DNA of 64,000 bases. Origin: Marthasterias glacialis. Taxonomy: Eukaryota; Echinodermata; Asteroidea; Forcipulatida; Asteriidae. Position 1 is the first letter of the stretch. The number at the start of each line of letters is the position of its first letter. This document shows, one piece after another, positions 46,701-54,319 of this stretch. The DNA is taken from positions 22,007,219 to 22,071,218 of the forward strand of contig OU452219.1 of assembly GCA_911728455.2 (NCBI GenBank), in the 5' to 3' direction. The position numbers and the translations under genes are program-made. The notes under the pieces are model-generated. The model did not search any database and had not been told where the DNA came from. It saw nothing but the letters and a program-made list of their open reading frames with translations.

Positions 46701-49700
46701 AACACTCATTTTGTAAAACTCAATTCTCAATCCTTTTCTTTCGGCAATCTTCATTTTAGCGAGGGAAGGATTGGAGATCCTATTGCTGTTGATCTAGCTG
46801 ATCGACTACAAATGACCTCATCTAATGATTCACCAATCCCTAGCCTTCTTCAGGCTGGACCTACATGTACCCGTGGAGAGCTTCTAGAGACTGCATACAA
46901 GCATCTACCAATGATACGTAACCTGTACATGGTGTTCTTTGGATCAGGGCAGGAGGCAATCCTCAGATCAAAGTAAGTCTTGTGTTAATGTTAGATGTAG
47001 TGGATGTGTAATTAATTATATGGACTAAGTTACATTGTTGAATTCTTGTTTAGGATATGATAGTTTTTAGATAATGCTGTTAAACCTCATACTTTGAGCC
47101 TGAGTTCAAGATGTTTGCAGTTTGTATTACACCCTTGAAGTGTCCATAAACATGCCTGTATACCTATGCACCTATGCTCTCATCTAAGATCAGGATGAGA
47201 GTGTATCTATCTGAATGACCTCTTACTGACCTTTACTCTGTGACCTCTATACTGACCCTAGTATTTGTCATTAAGAATCTGATGTTCATTAATGTCTTCG
47301 CCTGATGTTAATCGCATTGAATAATTCTCTCATCAACTTTAGACAATTGCATACATCAGGGCATAAAATTTGCTCATTTCTTATTTTCCCTCATTGTATT
47401 GCTTGTGGTTGATTTGTACCTGAGTTTCTCTTCTGTTCTAGAGGAATGAAAGTACTTGTTTTCGATCAATTTGTGTGTAACTGTGAATGGATAACTTGTT
47501 TTCTATCAATTTGTGTGTAACTGCGAATGAATAACTTGTTTTCTATCAATTTGTGTGTAACTGTGAATGAATAACTTCTTTTCTATCAATTTGGCGTGTA
47601 AATGTGATTGAATTCTTGTTTTCTATCAATTTGTGTGTAAATGTGAATGAATAACTTGTTTTCTATCAATTTGTTTGTAAATGTGAATGAATAACTTGCT
47701 TTCTATCAATTTGTGTATAAATGTGAATGAATAACTTGTTTTCTATCAATTTGTGTATAAATGTGAATGAATAACTTGCTTTCTATCAATTTGTGTGTAA
47801 CTGTGAATGAATAATTTGTTTTTCTACCAATTTGTGTGTAACTGTGAATGAATATTTTGTTTTTCTATCAATTTGTGTATAACTGTGAATGAATAACTTG
47901 TTTTCTATCATTTGGTGTGTAAATGTGAAACTTGCTTCCATCATTTTTGTAACTGTGAATGAATAGCCGATTATTTTGTATTTTTATTTTTTACTGTGAA
48001 TGATAAATGTGTTTCCATCACCTTTTTATAACTAAACTTGTTTTCTATCAATTTGTGTATTATAACTGTAAATGAACAACTTGTTTTCTATCAATTTGTT
48101 CATAACTGTGAATGAATAACTTTTCTAGCATTTTTGTTTTTAACCATAAATTAATAACTGATCACAAGTAACCACTTTTGTTTGTGCAGATGAACTATCC
48201 TTATTGCATAAGCTCTTTTCACACTACAGAGCCAATTCTCAGAAAATGAAGCCGCAGGAATTCTTTGAGATTTTTTAACCCCACTGCCATCCCATGTTCA
48301 TTTCACACTTGATGTAAAATGATTATTCAATATGCTTACCATGGTTTATCTCAACCCTGCTCCCACTAAGCAGCCATTTCTCTGGAGTTTGCCAGGGTGA
48401 GCAATTTAAGTCTGACAAGGTCACCCAAATTGTTCCTGGAATTTTGGATGAAATGGCTTATGTTATTAACATTTTTCCAAAGCATTTTGTAGGTGTTGGA
48501 ATGCTTTAACATGTTTTGACTTATCAATGGTACTCAGATCCAAATGTATTCATCAACCCCATGAGATTGATACATACATACAGTCTGCATTCACTGGTCC
48601 CCTGCTGCCTGTTGATTGGATGTTTCTACCACTCCTTCATTTGCATACAGAAGCACAGAAAGCGTAAGTAATCAATATTGATAATTAGGATAGTTAAACA
48701 TAACTTGCTTCCCTTCACCCAGATGTGAAAATGTAATTCTAGGAATAAATTCCTCTAATCTCTCAATCTTTCAGAGAAGTGTTGAATTATAAAATAGAAT
48801 TTTACTTCATAATAATAGCTGTTTAGATTCTCTATCGTGTTTGAGTTCAGTTAAAAATCACCATGATTATGCTGATCTTTTTTTGTTAATTTTCTCAAAA
48901 TTCAGAATATTCTTTTGTTTTTTTACCGTAACAAAGTATAATAATTTGTTTCCAAGAAAGAAATAGCTTATACTTCTTGTGATTGTTTGTGATTGTTTTT
49001 CTATTAATAGTGAGCTTTGTGGAAAATCTGTCAAGGCTCTTCCCTCGCATATCCTGAGTGCCTTAGTTGATACTCTAAGATGGATCTTCATGGTAGAAAC
49101 ATGGAGACCAAAATGTCTTAAGATGGTACCTCAGACAGCCAAGATTGCTCGTATCTTCTGTGTCTTCCTCATAGGTATAAATGACAATAATTTAATAATA
49201 CTCAGTTCTTAAATAAAACTTTATCACACCTGACAGGTGTCTCAAAGTGCTCATTATTTTTAGGACATGTATACAGAGCTATTTATATAGCACCTTGTAA
49301 GGGTTTGCGGCACAATCTGCTGCCAAACACCAGGGCAAACCCCTTCACTTAATGATAAGTGTAATGGGTTCTTTCACATACCTTATAAAATTCACAGGAT
49401 CTATGGCTTTACTTCCCAGCCGAAAGACAACGCAATGGTGATTAAGTGCCTTGCTCAAGGAAACAAGAGCCAAGACCGGGGTCCAAACTCACACTATGAA
49501 AACACCAGAACTTGAGGCCTGTGCACTAGAAATCTTGACCGTGACACTACTCTACAATCTTGATGCTGTCCTCAATTTTGAAATCCAACCAAATGGAACA
49601 CATAATTGGCTCCAACCTTTCACTCATTGCTTGACCCCCAGAATGTCATTAGCTATTGACTTCATTTGCAAGTGACTATTCTTTTTTTTACCAGAACGAG

Positions 49701-52700
49701 TATGACAACAAATTTGCACATAAAACTTTTCTCTGTGTAAAGCATTAATAGCACTGTTATGAAACAATATTTGTGGACAAAGAAATGTTTATTTGATGTA
49801 ATAATTGCATCATGAATATTAGAATACTTGGTTTTACCCTTGCCCCATAGTATGATAAGCACTGTATACTGAGTTTCTAAATCCTCCATATACAGTGCTT
49901 ATCACAAATCAGTGTAAGGGTAAAATCAAACAATATAAAATGAGTAGTTTCAAATCTCGCTTAATGTAAAGTTGAAGTCTATCGAGAACTTATAACTTTA
50001 CTTTATACTTATAACTTACTTTGCCATAGTACAAAGGTTTCCTTCCTTTTAGCATGCATATAAAACCTGTTTACTTTTGTTAATTGATCTTAATCCCTTA
50101 TTTAGGAAGCGATCTGTTTCTGGAAGACACAGTGCGTCATTATCTCACCCCACTACTAAGATTCTACACTCAGCCACAGTGTCTCAAACTTCTTGACTTC
50201 GATGCTCCTGTACCAGGAGTAACATCGTTCTATGATCTGTAAGTTTGATTCCAAGTCTCCATCTTATAGATTCATGTTAGATTTGCTCATCACAGAGCTA
50301 CATGGGGTTTGAATTCATGACCTTTCACAATCTAGGGCAGGTGTATCAACCGTTAGATCACCGAACATACCCGGTAGTTCTGTTGCCCATGGAAGAGCTT
50401 GGTTCATATTTGTTAAGATATTTTTGTGTTCGTCTGTGCAGAGATTGACTTGGACAAAATATTGTCAATGTTGCCCGTGACAAGAAGTTAAAAGTAAAAT
50501 GTTGTTGTTTTTAGACAGAATTTCAAAGAACCAAGTTCCCTCGGTTCATAGTTATGGTTGTTTACACCTGAATGGTTTCTCTTAATTGGTGGCATGGGTG
50601 GCTAGTGCATAAAGCACTTGCCTCTCATCACTGTGGACCTGGTTTGATTCCAAGCTATGGCCATATGCATATAGAGTTGTGCACTGGTTCCCTCTTGTGC
50701 TTCAAGAGTTTTTCTCCAGACATTTTTCTCTCAAACACTTTTAATCTCTGGCTGTGCTTTGTGGTCATATATTGGTCGATGGGCTGGCTGCCAAAAGGAT
50801 GGTTAGCCCCCCAAATTACTGCTTTTATTAATTTTATTAATGTTCTTTCCTGGACATTTTTGTATTTTGACATTATGCAAGATTTAGACTACAAAGTTTG
50901 GTTTTTTTTTTTCCCTGTTCAGTTTTATGGGGTTGCTGACTCCAAAAGGATGATTAGCCTCCCAAATTTCTATTATTATTGTTATTTTCGATTGTTCCCA
51001 GGACAATTTTGTATTTTGACATAATAGACTTAGATTACAAAGGTTAAAAAAAAATTTTTTCTGTGCAGTTTTATGGAGTTACTGACGCAATATGAAGCAG
51101 TGTCATTTGGAGATGCACTATTTGCACATTACATACTACTCCCACTACAGCAAAGATTCAGCTTAGGAATACGTAAAGGTCTATGGAGTGAACATGCTGC
51201 TGTGTTACGCTCTCTGGGTCTACCAATATCACAGGTAATTCTTATCACATCAAATCATACCACAATCAACACAATGTACAACAACTTATTTATTTTATTT
51301 TTTAATTTCACTGTGCATTTGTTGACATACTTCTTTCATTTTCTTTTTTCTTTTTTTGGTGTGTGGTGAAATTAGTGTAATAAAAAAAAATAAGTCTTGT
51401 GGGTCCAAGTCGATGGCTCTGCTTACTGCAGAATTCTGCGCTTATGGCTCATAGAATTATGTGCTTTATGGGGCTGCTTAAGGGGATAATTCCACGATAT
51501 CAAACCATCAAACTGGGCCCTGGTTGACTGTCCAAATTTTTATGTGCAAATTTTGTTGTGTTTGGAATCTCGTTTTTGTTATTTAATTGTAGTTTCTTAA
51601 TCAATGAAGATTTGTAAATATTTAATAAACCAATACTGAACTGAAACAAACATTCTGCCATGGTCTCACCCTTGAAGTCTCAATTTGATTGAAATTTAAA
51701 CAGATGGAACTTTTTTAGTGTACCCAACAGGTCCTTTAATGGTGCAATGTTTCATAGGATAATTTTTATGTGTACTAACTTAACTGGTTAATACAAATAA
51801 CATTTGAAACTTTTTGTGACGATACATGCCAAAACCAGGCAGTTCCTGCCAAAACTTAAAACCTGGTTTAGTTGCTCATCAATTAGATGTGAATAAGAGC
51901 TTTCAAATAACACCCAATTAGGGCTTATAAGTTGGGTATTTCTCAACATATAGAATGTTTAAGACATCATATCACATCGATGACAGGGCTGATGTTCGGT
52001 TTTGTCTTTACTTTGAATGCCATCTCACTTTTGAGAAGTGCCTGATTTTTGCGAGGGGCATCACATTTGAACGTCACTGTAGCTTAGGTAACATCCAACA
52101 TAACTTGTTTGTTTTACATTTTCTTGCAGCTTATCTTGCCGATAGATAACTTTCTTCATCCCCAAGAAACCAACCTGGATCTTCTCAGCATCTACATGAG
52201 CTCTTTAATCAGTGGTGTGATCAAACAAACATGGTCTCCAATCATGTACCTTGTGGCAATACATCATCTCAATGTATTCCTCTTCAGCCAAACTGGTTCA
52301 GACCAGATTGAAGTAGTTCGAACCAGATTGAGGTTACTCCGGCTTGTGACAGCTTGCAAAGATCAGGTAGGTAGATGCCAGTGTAAAGATTGTAATGAGG
52401 ATAAAACTGGAAAAGATGTTATCCAGTCAGATGGCAGCATTTCTCTTGCTTGCTCATAGTCAACATTTCTTTGCAGTTGGAAGAACTAAAATATTTAAAG
52501 TGGGTTAGGAAGGGAATTCGTACAGTATGAATCTCAATGCACTCTAAGAAAAACGCCACAAGTTTCCTAGCGATCAGGATCACAGGTAATGATAAATTCT
52601 CAAGTCTGTTCTCAACCAACTTACTTTTATAGCTATCAATAGTTTAGTCCTAAGCTACATAACCTTTCTAGTGTGCCCATATTCACTACAACATTCACTC

Positions 52701-54319
52701 TGCTCATGTTTACTATGACTCCTCAAATGCCAGTTGCCAGAACTAAGACATATGGGAGAAAAGCCTTTTGCAGCTCAGAACTTCTACCTTCTATGGAACA
52801 ACACTTCAAGAGATATTTAAAGACATAACCTGTTCAATCTTGTATATTAATTGCATGTGTGGCTGATGATGATCTTATTGCATCATTTTTGCTCTTTTTT
52901 TCCCTCTTGTTTGTGCATTTAGATTTCTTTCAGTTATCTATTTGATAAGACCCAATGTATCGTTAATATTATTACAAGTGTGTATGTAAAAACTTTGAAC
53001 AGTACTACCATGCTACTACTTAACATAAACTCGTAAGAATGTTTACCAATGTCAGCTGATAAGGTCTTTCCCACTTCTGAACGCTTAGAAATTCACTCCC
53101 GTGGGGAGATTTTTTTTGGTGAAAAACATAAGAATTATTACATGTGGGCGTAACCCCAGAATGTTTCTATTAGGGAAAACATTGAAAAAAGGGATCATAG
53201 AACTACTGTTGGAAAACCCCAGAATGTCGCTCTCGTAAAGATACATGCTTGTCTTTCTTTTTTTGTTTTTGTTTTTATTGATGTTTGTGCATACACATGT
53301 TGCTGGTTTCTGTACCTCTGTCTGTCTGTGGTTGACTTTTTAGAAAACCCATTTATTATGTGATTTCTGTTGTGTACATTACCTTTGAGTTCCTTCCCAT
53401 GATCTTTTGCTTTCCCTTTTCTCCTATAAATGGATGTGTTTTGATGTTTGTATTGTACCTACACCTACAATGAAGGTCTGTTTTTTCCCAAACTAAATCA
53501 TTTATACTACTATTAGCGTGATTAATAGAATTACTAATTGTTTTATTGTTAACCAGAGTGTTTTGATTCAGTCTAAATTGCCTTTTTAATGTTTAGGTTT
53601 TAATCATATTTTTAAAAACTTTGTTTTTCATTCTTTTTTGTGAAGGTTAATGCATTCTGGGTTTTTGTCTTTACCTCAAGATGTGTTTTTGATAAAAGTA
53701 GTTTATCTTATGAATACTTCTTTGTTTTATTGTTTAAAAGTAGAGTACAGGATTGTGTTTATCATTTTTTTAAAATTAATATCAGTCTGAAAGCTTACTG
53801 TTTATGAAGTTCATACCAGTACCAAGCTTCCATAGAAATATTTCTGTCTGAAATACTGTCAAAGTCGAGCAAATTCAAATTTGAAGACCCAAAATTAAAT
53901 TTTGGTTGTAACAATCACACACAAAGTAAGAACACTGCACTATCACCTTTACCAATCTTATATTTTTCCTTTAATGTAAATACAATAATTTTAATAACAT
54001 AATTTTTGTATCTTTTCCTTTTTCTCAATAATTTCAGTTCTCAATGTTGGTCTATTTTGAGCGTAATCTTTTATCATTGTTAACCAAATAGTCTTTGTCT
54101 TTGGTCATTCCATTTGGTAAATAAAACTGAAACGAAATGTAACAATGGCAGCCATTGGTTTGATTATCCATGTTTCAACCGCTTCTTTTTTACCAGGTGT
54201 TACTGCATCACATGACATGTTACCAAGGAGTAGATATCTCATCACCTCTTGGCTTCAGTGTTTATCCATCCATTCCTTCAGATCGATCCGCCATCTTACA
54301 AGCAGCCCAGAAGAGGTAG
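22652..54319 (+). CDS. RPAP1: RNA polymerase II-associated protein 1, 27 coding exons
   Basis: RPAP1 (yeast Rba50 family) binds RNA polymerase II and helps its assembly, nuclear delivery and coupling to Mediator. I joined 27 exons, all GT-AG and phase-compatible: 22652-22838, 23158-23240, 25114-25180, 25372-25412, 25694-25789, 26111-26444, 26788-27042, 28300-28508, 29304-29405, 30080-30247, 30650-30808, 38472-38679, 40452-40549, 42477-42634, 43911-44111, 44370-44589, 45131-45240, 45495-45690, 46048-46197, 46425-46567, 46760-46972, 48538-48663, 49011-49174, 50106-50238, 51069-51234, 52130-52366, 54197-54319. The total is 4347 nt (1448 codons plus stop), close to the ~1390 residues of human RPAP1. 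Recognition rests on the N-terminal KRPKPGE, an RPAP1_N block, an RPAP1_C block with GLHHHG, LLPRLRYILEV, EAVSFGD and LLPLQQRFS. The start ATG has A at -3. No frameshift or in-frame stop was needed. Identification is by recalled family similarity, not a search. Confidence 0.95.
23821..24920 (-). mobile_element. 5'-truncated non-LTR retrotransposon, in RPAP1 intron 2
   Basis: The minus-strand ORF from 24920 begins inside the reverse transcriptase at MIDDLALLYSD, a variant of the (Y/F)ADD catalytic motif. It runs through PTYLGVKLDRQLTYKQHLE and YATQAWCRST. One in-frame TGA interrupts it (24075-24077). The same frame then continues through a C-terminal C.C.....H....C motif (CTCGADEQTADH) to a stop at 23871. 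The 3' end is a GAA-rich tail near 23821. It resembles the Jockey/CR1-like part of the LINE tree. It is a dead, 5'-truncated copy antisense to RPAP1. Confidence 0.85.
25468..25610 (+). mobile_element. SINE family A, internally deleted
   Basis: The A-box head GTTGTGGCCAAGTGGTTTAG is joined directly to the family tail GCATACTCCCCAGGGAGTTA, so the B box and most of the body are missing. RPAP1 intron 4. Confidence 0.6.
26111..27042 (+). CDS. RPAP1: RPAP1 exons 6-7 (RPAP1_N domain)
   Basis: Exon 6 (26111-26444) is a Ser-rich low-complexity stretch starting with KKKQSLFAQQFES. It ends in the RPAP1_N signature EIHQENLSKLTAMSEAEILE, about residues 240-283. Exon 7 (26788-27042) completes it with LDPSLLSFMQSR, matching LDPSLVAFL in the human protein, then a Ser/Asp/Glu-rich disordered linker. 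The codon for Asp is split by the intron (phase 1), which confirms the junction. Confidence 0.93.
28300..29405 (+). CDS. RPAP1: RPAP1 exons 8-9 (RPAP1_C domain)
   Basis: Exon 8 (28300-28508) encodes EEWVHMDKTEPEKLEWMKDL and the block ARFDFNGRL...MGLHHHGDEQE. Exon 9 (29304-29405) continues with VPGYSLEELFTLSRS and QQQVLALQTLARVIYN. This is the RPAP1_C domain, about residues 385-460, the most conserved part of the family. A donor-like GTAAGA four bases after the true exon 8 donor is not needed, because phase 0 joining to exon 9 keeps the frame. Confidence 0.93.
28785..28825. repeat. AAT microsatellite (RPAP1 intron 8)
   Basis: An AATAATAAT run with GATGAAAAT interruption. Confidence 0.85.
28845..29157 (-). 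mobile_element. SINE family A, decayed
   Basis: Minus-strand head CGTGTCGTGGCCGAGCAGTC at 29137-29156, degenerate B box, TTGTGTCCTTGAGCAAGACA and a tail ending CTCCCAGGAAAGC. RPAP1 intron 8. Confidence 0.65.
30080..30808 (+). CDS. RPAP1: RPAP1 exons 10-11
   Basis: Exon 10 (30080-30247) encodes a helical repeat-like segment ending in ALAALLVQPGDE, equivalent to the human ALLVAPGDE. Exon 11 (30650-30808) encodes GTLDRVFSWHRG, then a Glu/Asp-rich acidic linker and HIAEKDAIK. The human protein also has an acidic linker before DVIKGLLA. The donor end of exon 10 has a decayed tandem copy at 30410-30500 in the following intron. Confidence 0.92.
30250..30505. repeat. Tandem repeats copying the RPAP1 exon 10 donor
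   Basis: AAACTC.TG.TGAGA recurs at 30254, 30353 and 30450 (period about 98). The last unit also carries a copy of the exon 10 3' end: TTAGCG.C.CTACT.GTACAG.C.GGAGATGAG followed by GTAAAG (decoy donor at 30444). Confidence 0.85.
31505..31625 (+). repeat. Dispersed repeat E, copy 3 (RPAP1 intron 11)
   Basis: Contains CCGAAATCACACAATGGCGT, ATGGCTTCCATTTCCAGGCA, GGGGAAACATTTGCGTGTTA and CCAACTGGTTGA. Confidence 0.7.
32887..33205. mobile_element. 319-bp TIR element, hAT-like ends
   Basis: The termini are CAGGGTTCTCCCCA and TGGGGAGAACCCTG, a perfect 14-bp inverted repeat resembling CAGGG-type hAT termini. GAAGAG occurs just outside the left end and overlaps the last base of the right end; a full 8-bp duplication is not preserved. 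The interior has three short direct repeats of a GGGCCGATACGC...AATTACG unit near 32920-32970. No ORF. It lies in RPAP1 intron 11. Confidence 0.75.
33628..33936. mobile_element. 309-bp TIR element (MITE) with TTTAA flanks
   Basis: The ends are GTGGGGCTCTAAC and GTTAGAGCCCCAC, a perfect 13-bp terminal inverted repeat, flanked on both sides by TTTAA (33623-33627 and 33937-33941). The paralogous arm A reads straight through this point with a single TATATTAATATTG, the empty site. A TTAA-centred target would fit piggyBac-like or Kolobok-like non-autonomous elements. There is no ORF. Confidence 0.85.
34242..34748 (+). CDS. C-type lectin (copy B), single exon, inside RPAP1 intron 11
   Basis: This intact 168-residue ORF is a secreted C-type lectin-domain protein. 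Residues 1-26 form a hydrophobic signal peptide. The CTLD follows with Cys30/41, Cys58/162 and Cys135/154 in the long-form pattern, WIDGSP at 112-117 and WND at 149-151. The calcium/sugar-selecting tripeptide is YPS (128-130), unlike EPN (mannose type) or QPD (galactose type), so classical sugar binding is doubtful. Proteins of this type usually act extracellularly in recognition or matrix. It lies on the RPAP1 strand within the 7.7-kb intron 11. It ends four codons earlier than copy A (17066-17584) because the aligned GGA codon is TGA here. A TATATCTAAA and a CCAAT upstream are shared with copy A. No intron is visible. Confidence 0.88.
   Translation: MAGSFRVITFSILVAVLQSHFLIVSPCMPCISPWTSFGNHCYLLVTDTKSFDEADQYCQGLSRLGRPSHLASIMSQEEHDFLVLLIKSTFGQSGMKTWFGYRKDGSSGSFSWIDGSPSGGFTNWYNGYPSGDGNCAEILETSASGVNLWNDLSCDSLRRSACKIAVRS
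34960..35170 (+). mobile_element. LINE endonuclease-domain fragment
   Basis: A degenerate frame ends in ARASKPCVITGDFNINLL near 35095-35148, matching the GDFN motif of LINE apurinic endonucleases. It may belong with the reverse-transcriptase remnant at 36.66-37.65 kb on the same strand, split by the foldback element. Confidence 0.6.
35578..35647. repeat. 70-nt hairpin
   Basis: The arms around GCAGGGTCATGGCCAGGTGA and its near complement (35619-35647) are 29 nt each with a 12-nt loop. It lies in RPAP1 intron 11 just upstream of the 573-bp foldback element. Confidence 0.7.
35753..36325. repeat. 573-bp foldback element in RPAP1 intron 11
   Basis: The left arm 35753-35937 and right arm 36135-36325 are reverse complements over about 190 nt. 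Shared blocks include GTCCTAGATA, GAGCTCCATAA, AAGCTACTAATCT, CGGATTAAC, TTTTGGACGTCAGATATTCC and AGCTCTCAA. The approximately 200-nt spacer may itself pair weakly. There is no ORF. Terminal duplications are unclear. Confidence 0.8.
36986..37132. mobile_element. MITE family F, right end lost
   Basis: It begins GGGCCCTATTTCATAGAGCT, has the same GCTTAAGCAC, CATGTACCATTTGTGAC and TTTGCTTAGCAGAA blocks as 63536-63723, then degrades. It sits inside LINE remnants. Confidence 0.7.
37448..37468. repeat. Poly-G tract (about 21 G)
   Basis: An uninterrupted G run inside LINE remnants; it translates as a Gly run in one frame and is likely assembly-length uncertain. Confidence 0.9.
38472..44589 (+). CDS. 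RPAP1: RPAP1 exons 12-16
   Basis: Exon 12 opens with GLLRMTLLPRLRYILEVV and contains RICRHSQEA and PRLLQTIFTEFLP. Exon 13 encodes AMKLIQVLCLSGRNTAASL. Exon 14 uses the acceptor at 42475-42476 and reads LSTISLHTWRICVSYGLA. Exon 15 starts ELYPLLMQQL, and exon 16 carries CISWSHVSGLQSPVE. Each block has a positional counterpart in vertebrate RPAP1. The region is expected to be alpha-helical repeats. Exon 16 is preceded by a decayed copy of its own acceptor and 5' end. Confidence 0.9.
38735..38845 (+). repeat. Dispersed repeat G copy (RPAP1 intron 12)
   Basis: CCTGATACTTTACAGAGGC, AATTGCCTCCATGGCCC and CTTGGTGCCCCTTGATATGT match 56025-56165. Inverted fragments occur at 63215-63300 and 63850-63925. 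Confidence 0.6.
38838..39140. repeat. Tandem duplication in RPAP1 intron 12
   Basis: AGGTGCGCTGTACACTACTA (38838) recurs as AGGTGCGCTGTGTACTATTA (39077); both are followed by AAGGTAAAA.TAC.TTGC and, later, TTTTCAAGTTGTA.TAACTG. A further GTTGTGTACCTGGTTTTCTT pair occurs at 39010 and 39766. Confidence 0.7.
39186..39400 (-). mobile_element. SINE family B
   Basis: It shares GCAATAAACCACAATGGAAA, TTTTGGGGTGAACAAAGAAA, GACTGGAGCAGGATTTGA and CCGACTGAGCTATCCAG with the other B copies. The T-arm region is partly deleted. RPAP1 intron 12. Confidence 0.65.
39525..39710 (-). mobile_element. SINE family B
   Basis: Minus-strand tRNA-like core GGCTGGATAACTCAGTTGGT to CAAATCCCGCTCCAGT at about 39596-39668. 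The 7-bp acceptor-like ends still pair, but the anticodon stem does not. It lies about 340 bp downstream of another B copy. Confidence 0.7.
41580..41700. repeat. A-rich AAAT/AAT microsatellite with C-runs
   Basis: AAATAAATAAAT then AATAATAAT runs flanked by CCCCCCC tracts, in RPAP1 intron 13. Confidence 0.85.
42810..43110 (+). mobile_element. tRNA-derived SINE, family C
   Basis: Head GAAGCGCTCGCCTCTCACCA, B box CTGGTTTGATTCCTGGC, then GGGCCATATGTGAGTTGAGA and body ATCTCTGGCTGTGCTCCATA, GCTAGCTGCCAAAAGCACCT. RPAP1 intron 14. Confidence 0.7.
43530..43870 (+). mobile_element. SINE family A
   Basis: Head GGGGTCAAGCACATCGGACT, B-box region GTGGGTTTTAATCTAGG, then ATGACACTTGTGCCCTTGAG and tail GCATACTCCTCAGGAGTTCA with an AAAAAGCATGTAATAAA end. 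RPAP1 intron 14. Confidence 0.7.
44175..44463. repeat. Tandem duplication copying the RPAP1 exon 16 acceptor
   Basis: Two units (about 44175-44307 and 44308-44442) share CTTCAGTT.C.AGTAGT, GTCATCAATAA.TCTTATA, TCCCTAGTAA.GATAAG and TTGCAT.AGTTGGAGTCATG. The second contains the functional exon 16 start (44370); the first has a decoy acceptor at 44247-44248. Confidence 0.85.
45131..46972 (+). CDS. RPAP1: RPAP1 exons 17-21
   Basis: Five exons (45131-45240, 45495-45690, 46048-46197, 46425-46567, 46760-46972) encode helical segments. Recognisable pieces are LLRLVCILLKIHKGVAIK (human LLNTLAQIHKGL), FEHQALYYLLRLYHSV, SAALTLFARLQPGDEYYVQE (human LALLSRLLPGSEYLTHE) and KHLPMIRNLYMVFF (human DLPSIRNCYL). 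Split codons at the phase-2 junctions restore Lys, Ala and Lys. Similarity to vertebrates is weaker than at either end of the protein but collinear. Confidence 0.87.
47445..48130. repeat. 40-bp minisatellite in RPAP1 intron 21
   Basis: About 15 imperfect copies of a 40-bp unit containing ACTTGTTTTCTATCAATTTG and TGTAA.TGTGAATGAATA. The first ten copies are well kept; the last few decay with length changes. Confidence 0.92.
48538..54319 (+). CDS. RPAP1: RPAP1 exons 22-27 (C-terminal conserved region)
   Basis: Exon 22 has FTGPLLPVDWMFLPLLHLH. Exon 23 has ALVDTLRWIFMVETWRPK and ARIFCVFLI. Exon 24 has SDLFLEDTV and PGVTSFYDL. Exon 25 has YEAVSFGDALFAHYILLPLQ. Exon 26 has TWSPIMYLVAIHHLNVFLFS. 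Exon 27 has VLLHHMTCYQ and ends QAAQKR before TAG at 54317. These align block by block with the human C terminus. A GTAAGT donor consensus lies 22 nt after the stop at 54341, so a 3'UTR intron is possible. Confidence 0.92.
49265..49565 (-). mobile_element. SINE family A
   Basis: Minus strand: tRNA-like region with GTTTGGACCCCGGTCTTGGC, TCCTTGAGCAAGGCACTTAA and a body ending with CTTACAAGGTGCTATATAAA. RPAP1 intron 23. Confidence 0.65.
49830..49926. mobile_element. MITE family H (97 bp), in RPAP1 intron 23
   Basis: Arms of about 39 nt start GGTTTTACCCTTGC and, on the other strand, GATTTTACCCTTAC. Both contain TGATAAGCACTGTATA. The centre is nearly absent. Confidence 0.75.
50588..50820 (+). mobile_element. 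tRNA-derived SINE, family C
   Basis: Head GGTGGCTAGTGCATAAAGCA, B box CTGGTTTGATTCCAAGC, and body ATCTCTGGCTGTGCTTTGTG, GGCTGCCAAAAGGATGG. Its tail was included in the tandem duplication next to RPAP1 exon 25. Confidence 0.7.
50786..51085. repeat. Tandem duplication copying the RPAP1 exon 25 acceptor
   Basis: Units of about 150 bp share CCAAAAGGATG.TTAGCC, TTTTGTATTTTGACAT.AT, TTAGA.TACAAAG and CAGTTTTATGG.GTT.CTGAC. The real exon starts at 51069; the copy gives a decoy start at 50923. The tail of a family C SINE lies within the repeated unit. Confidence 0.85.
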
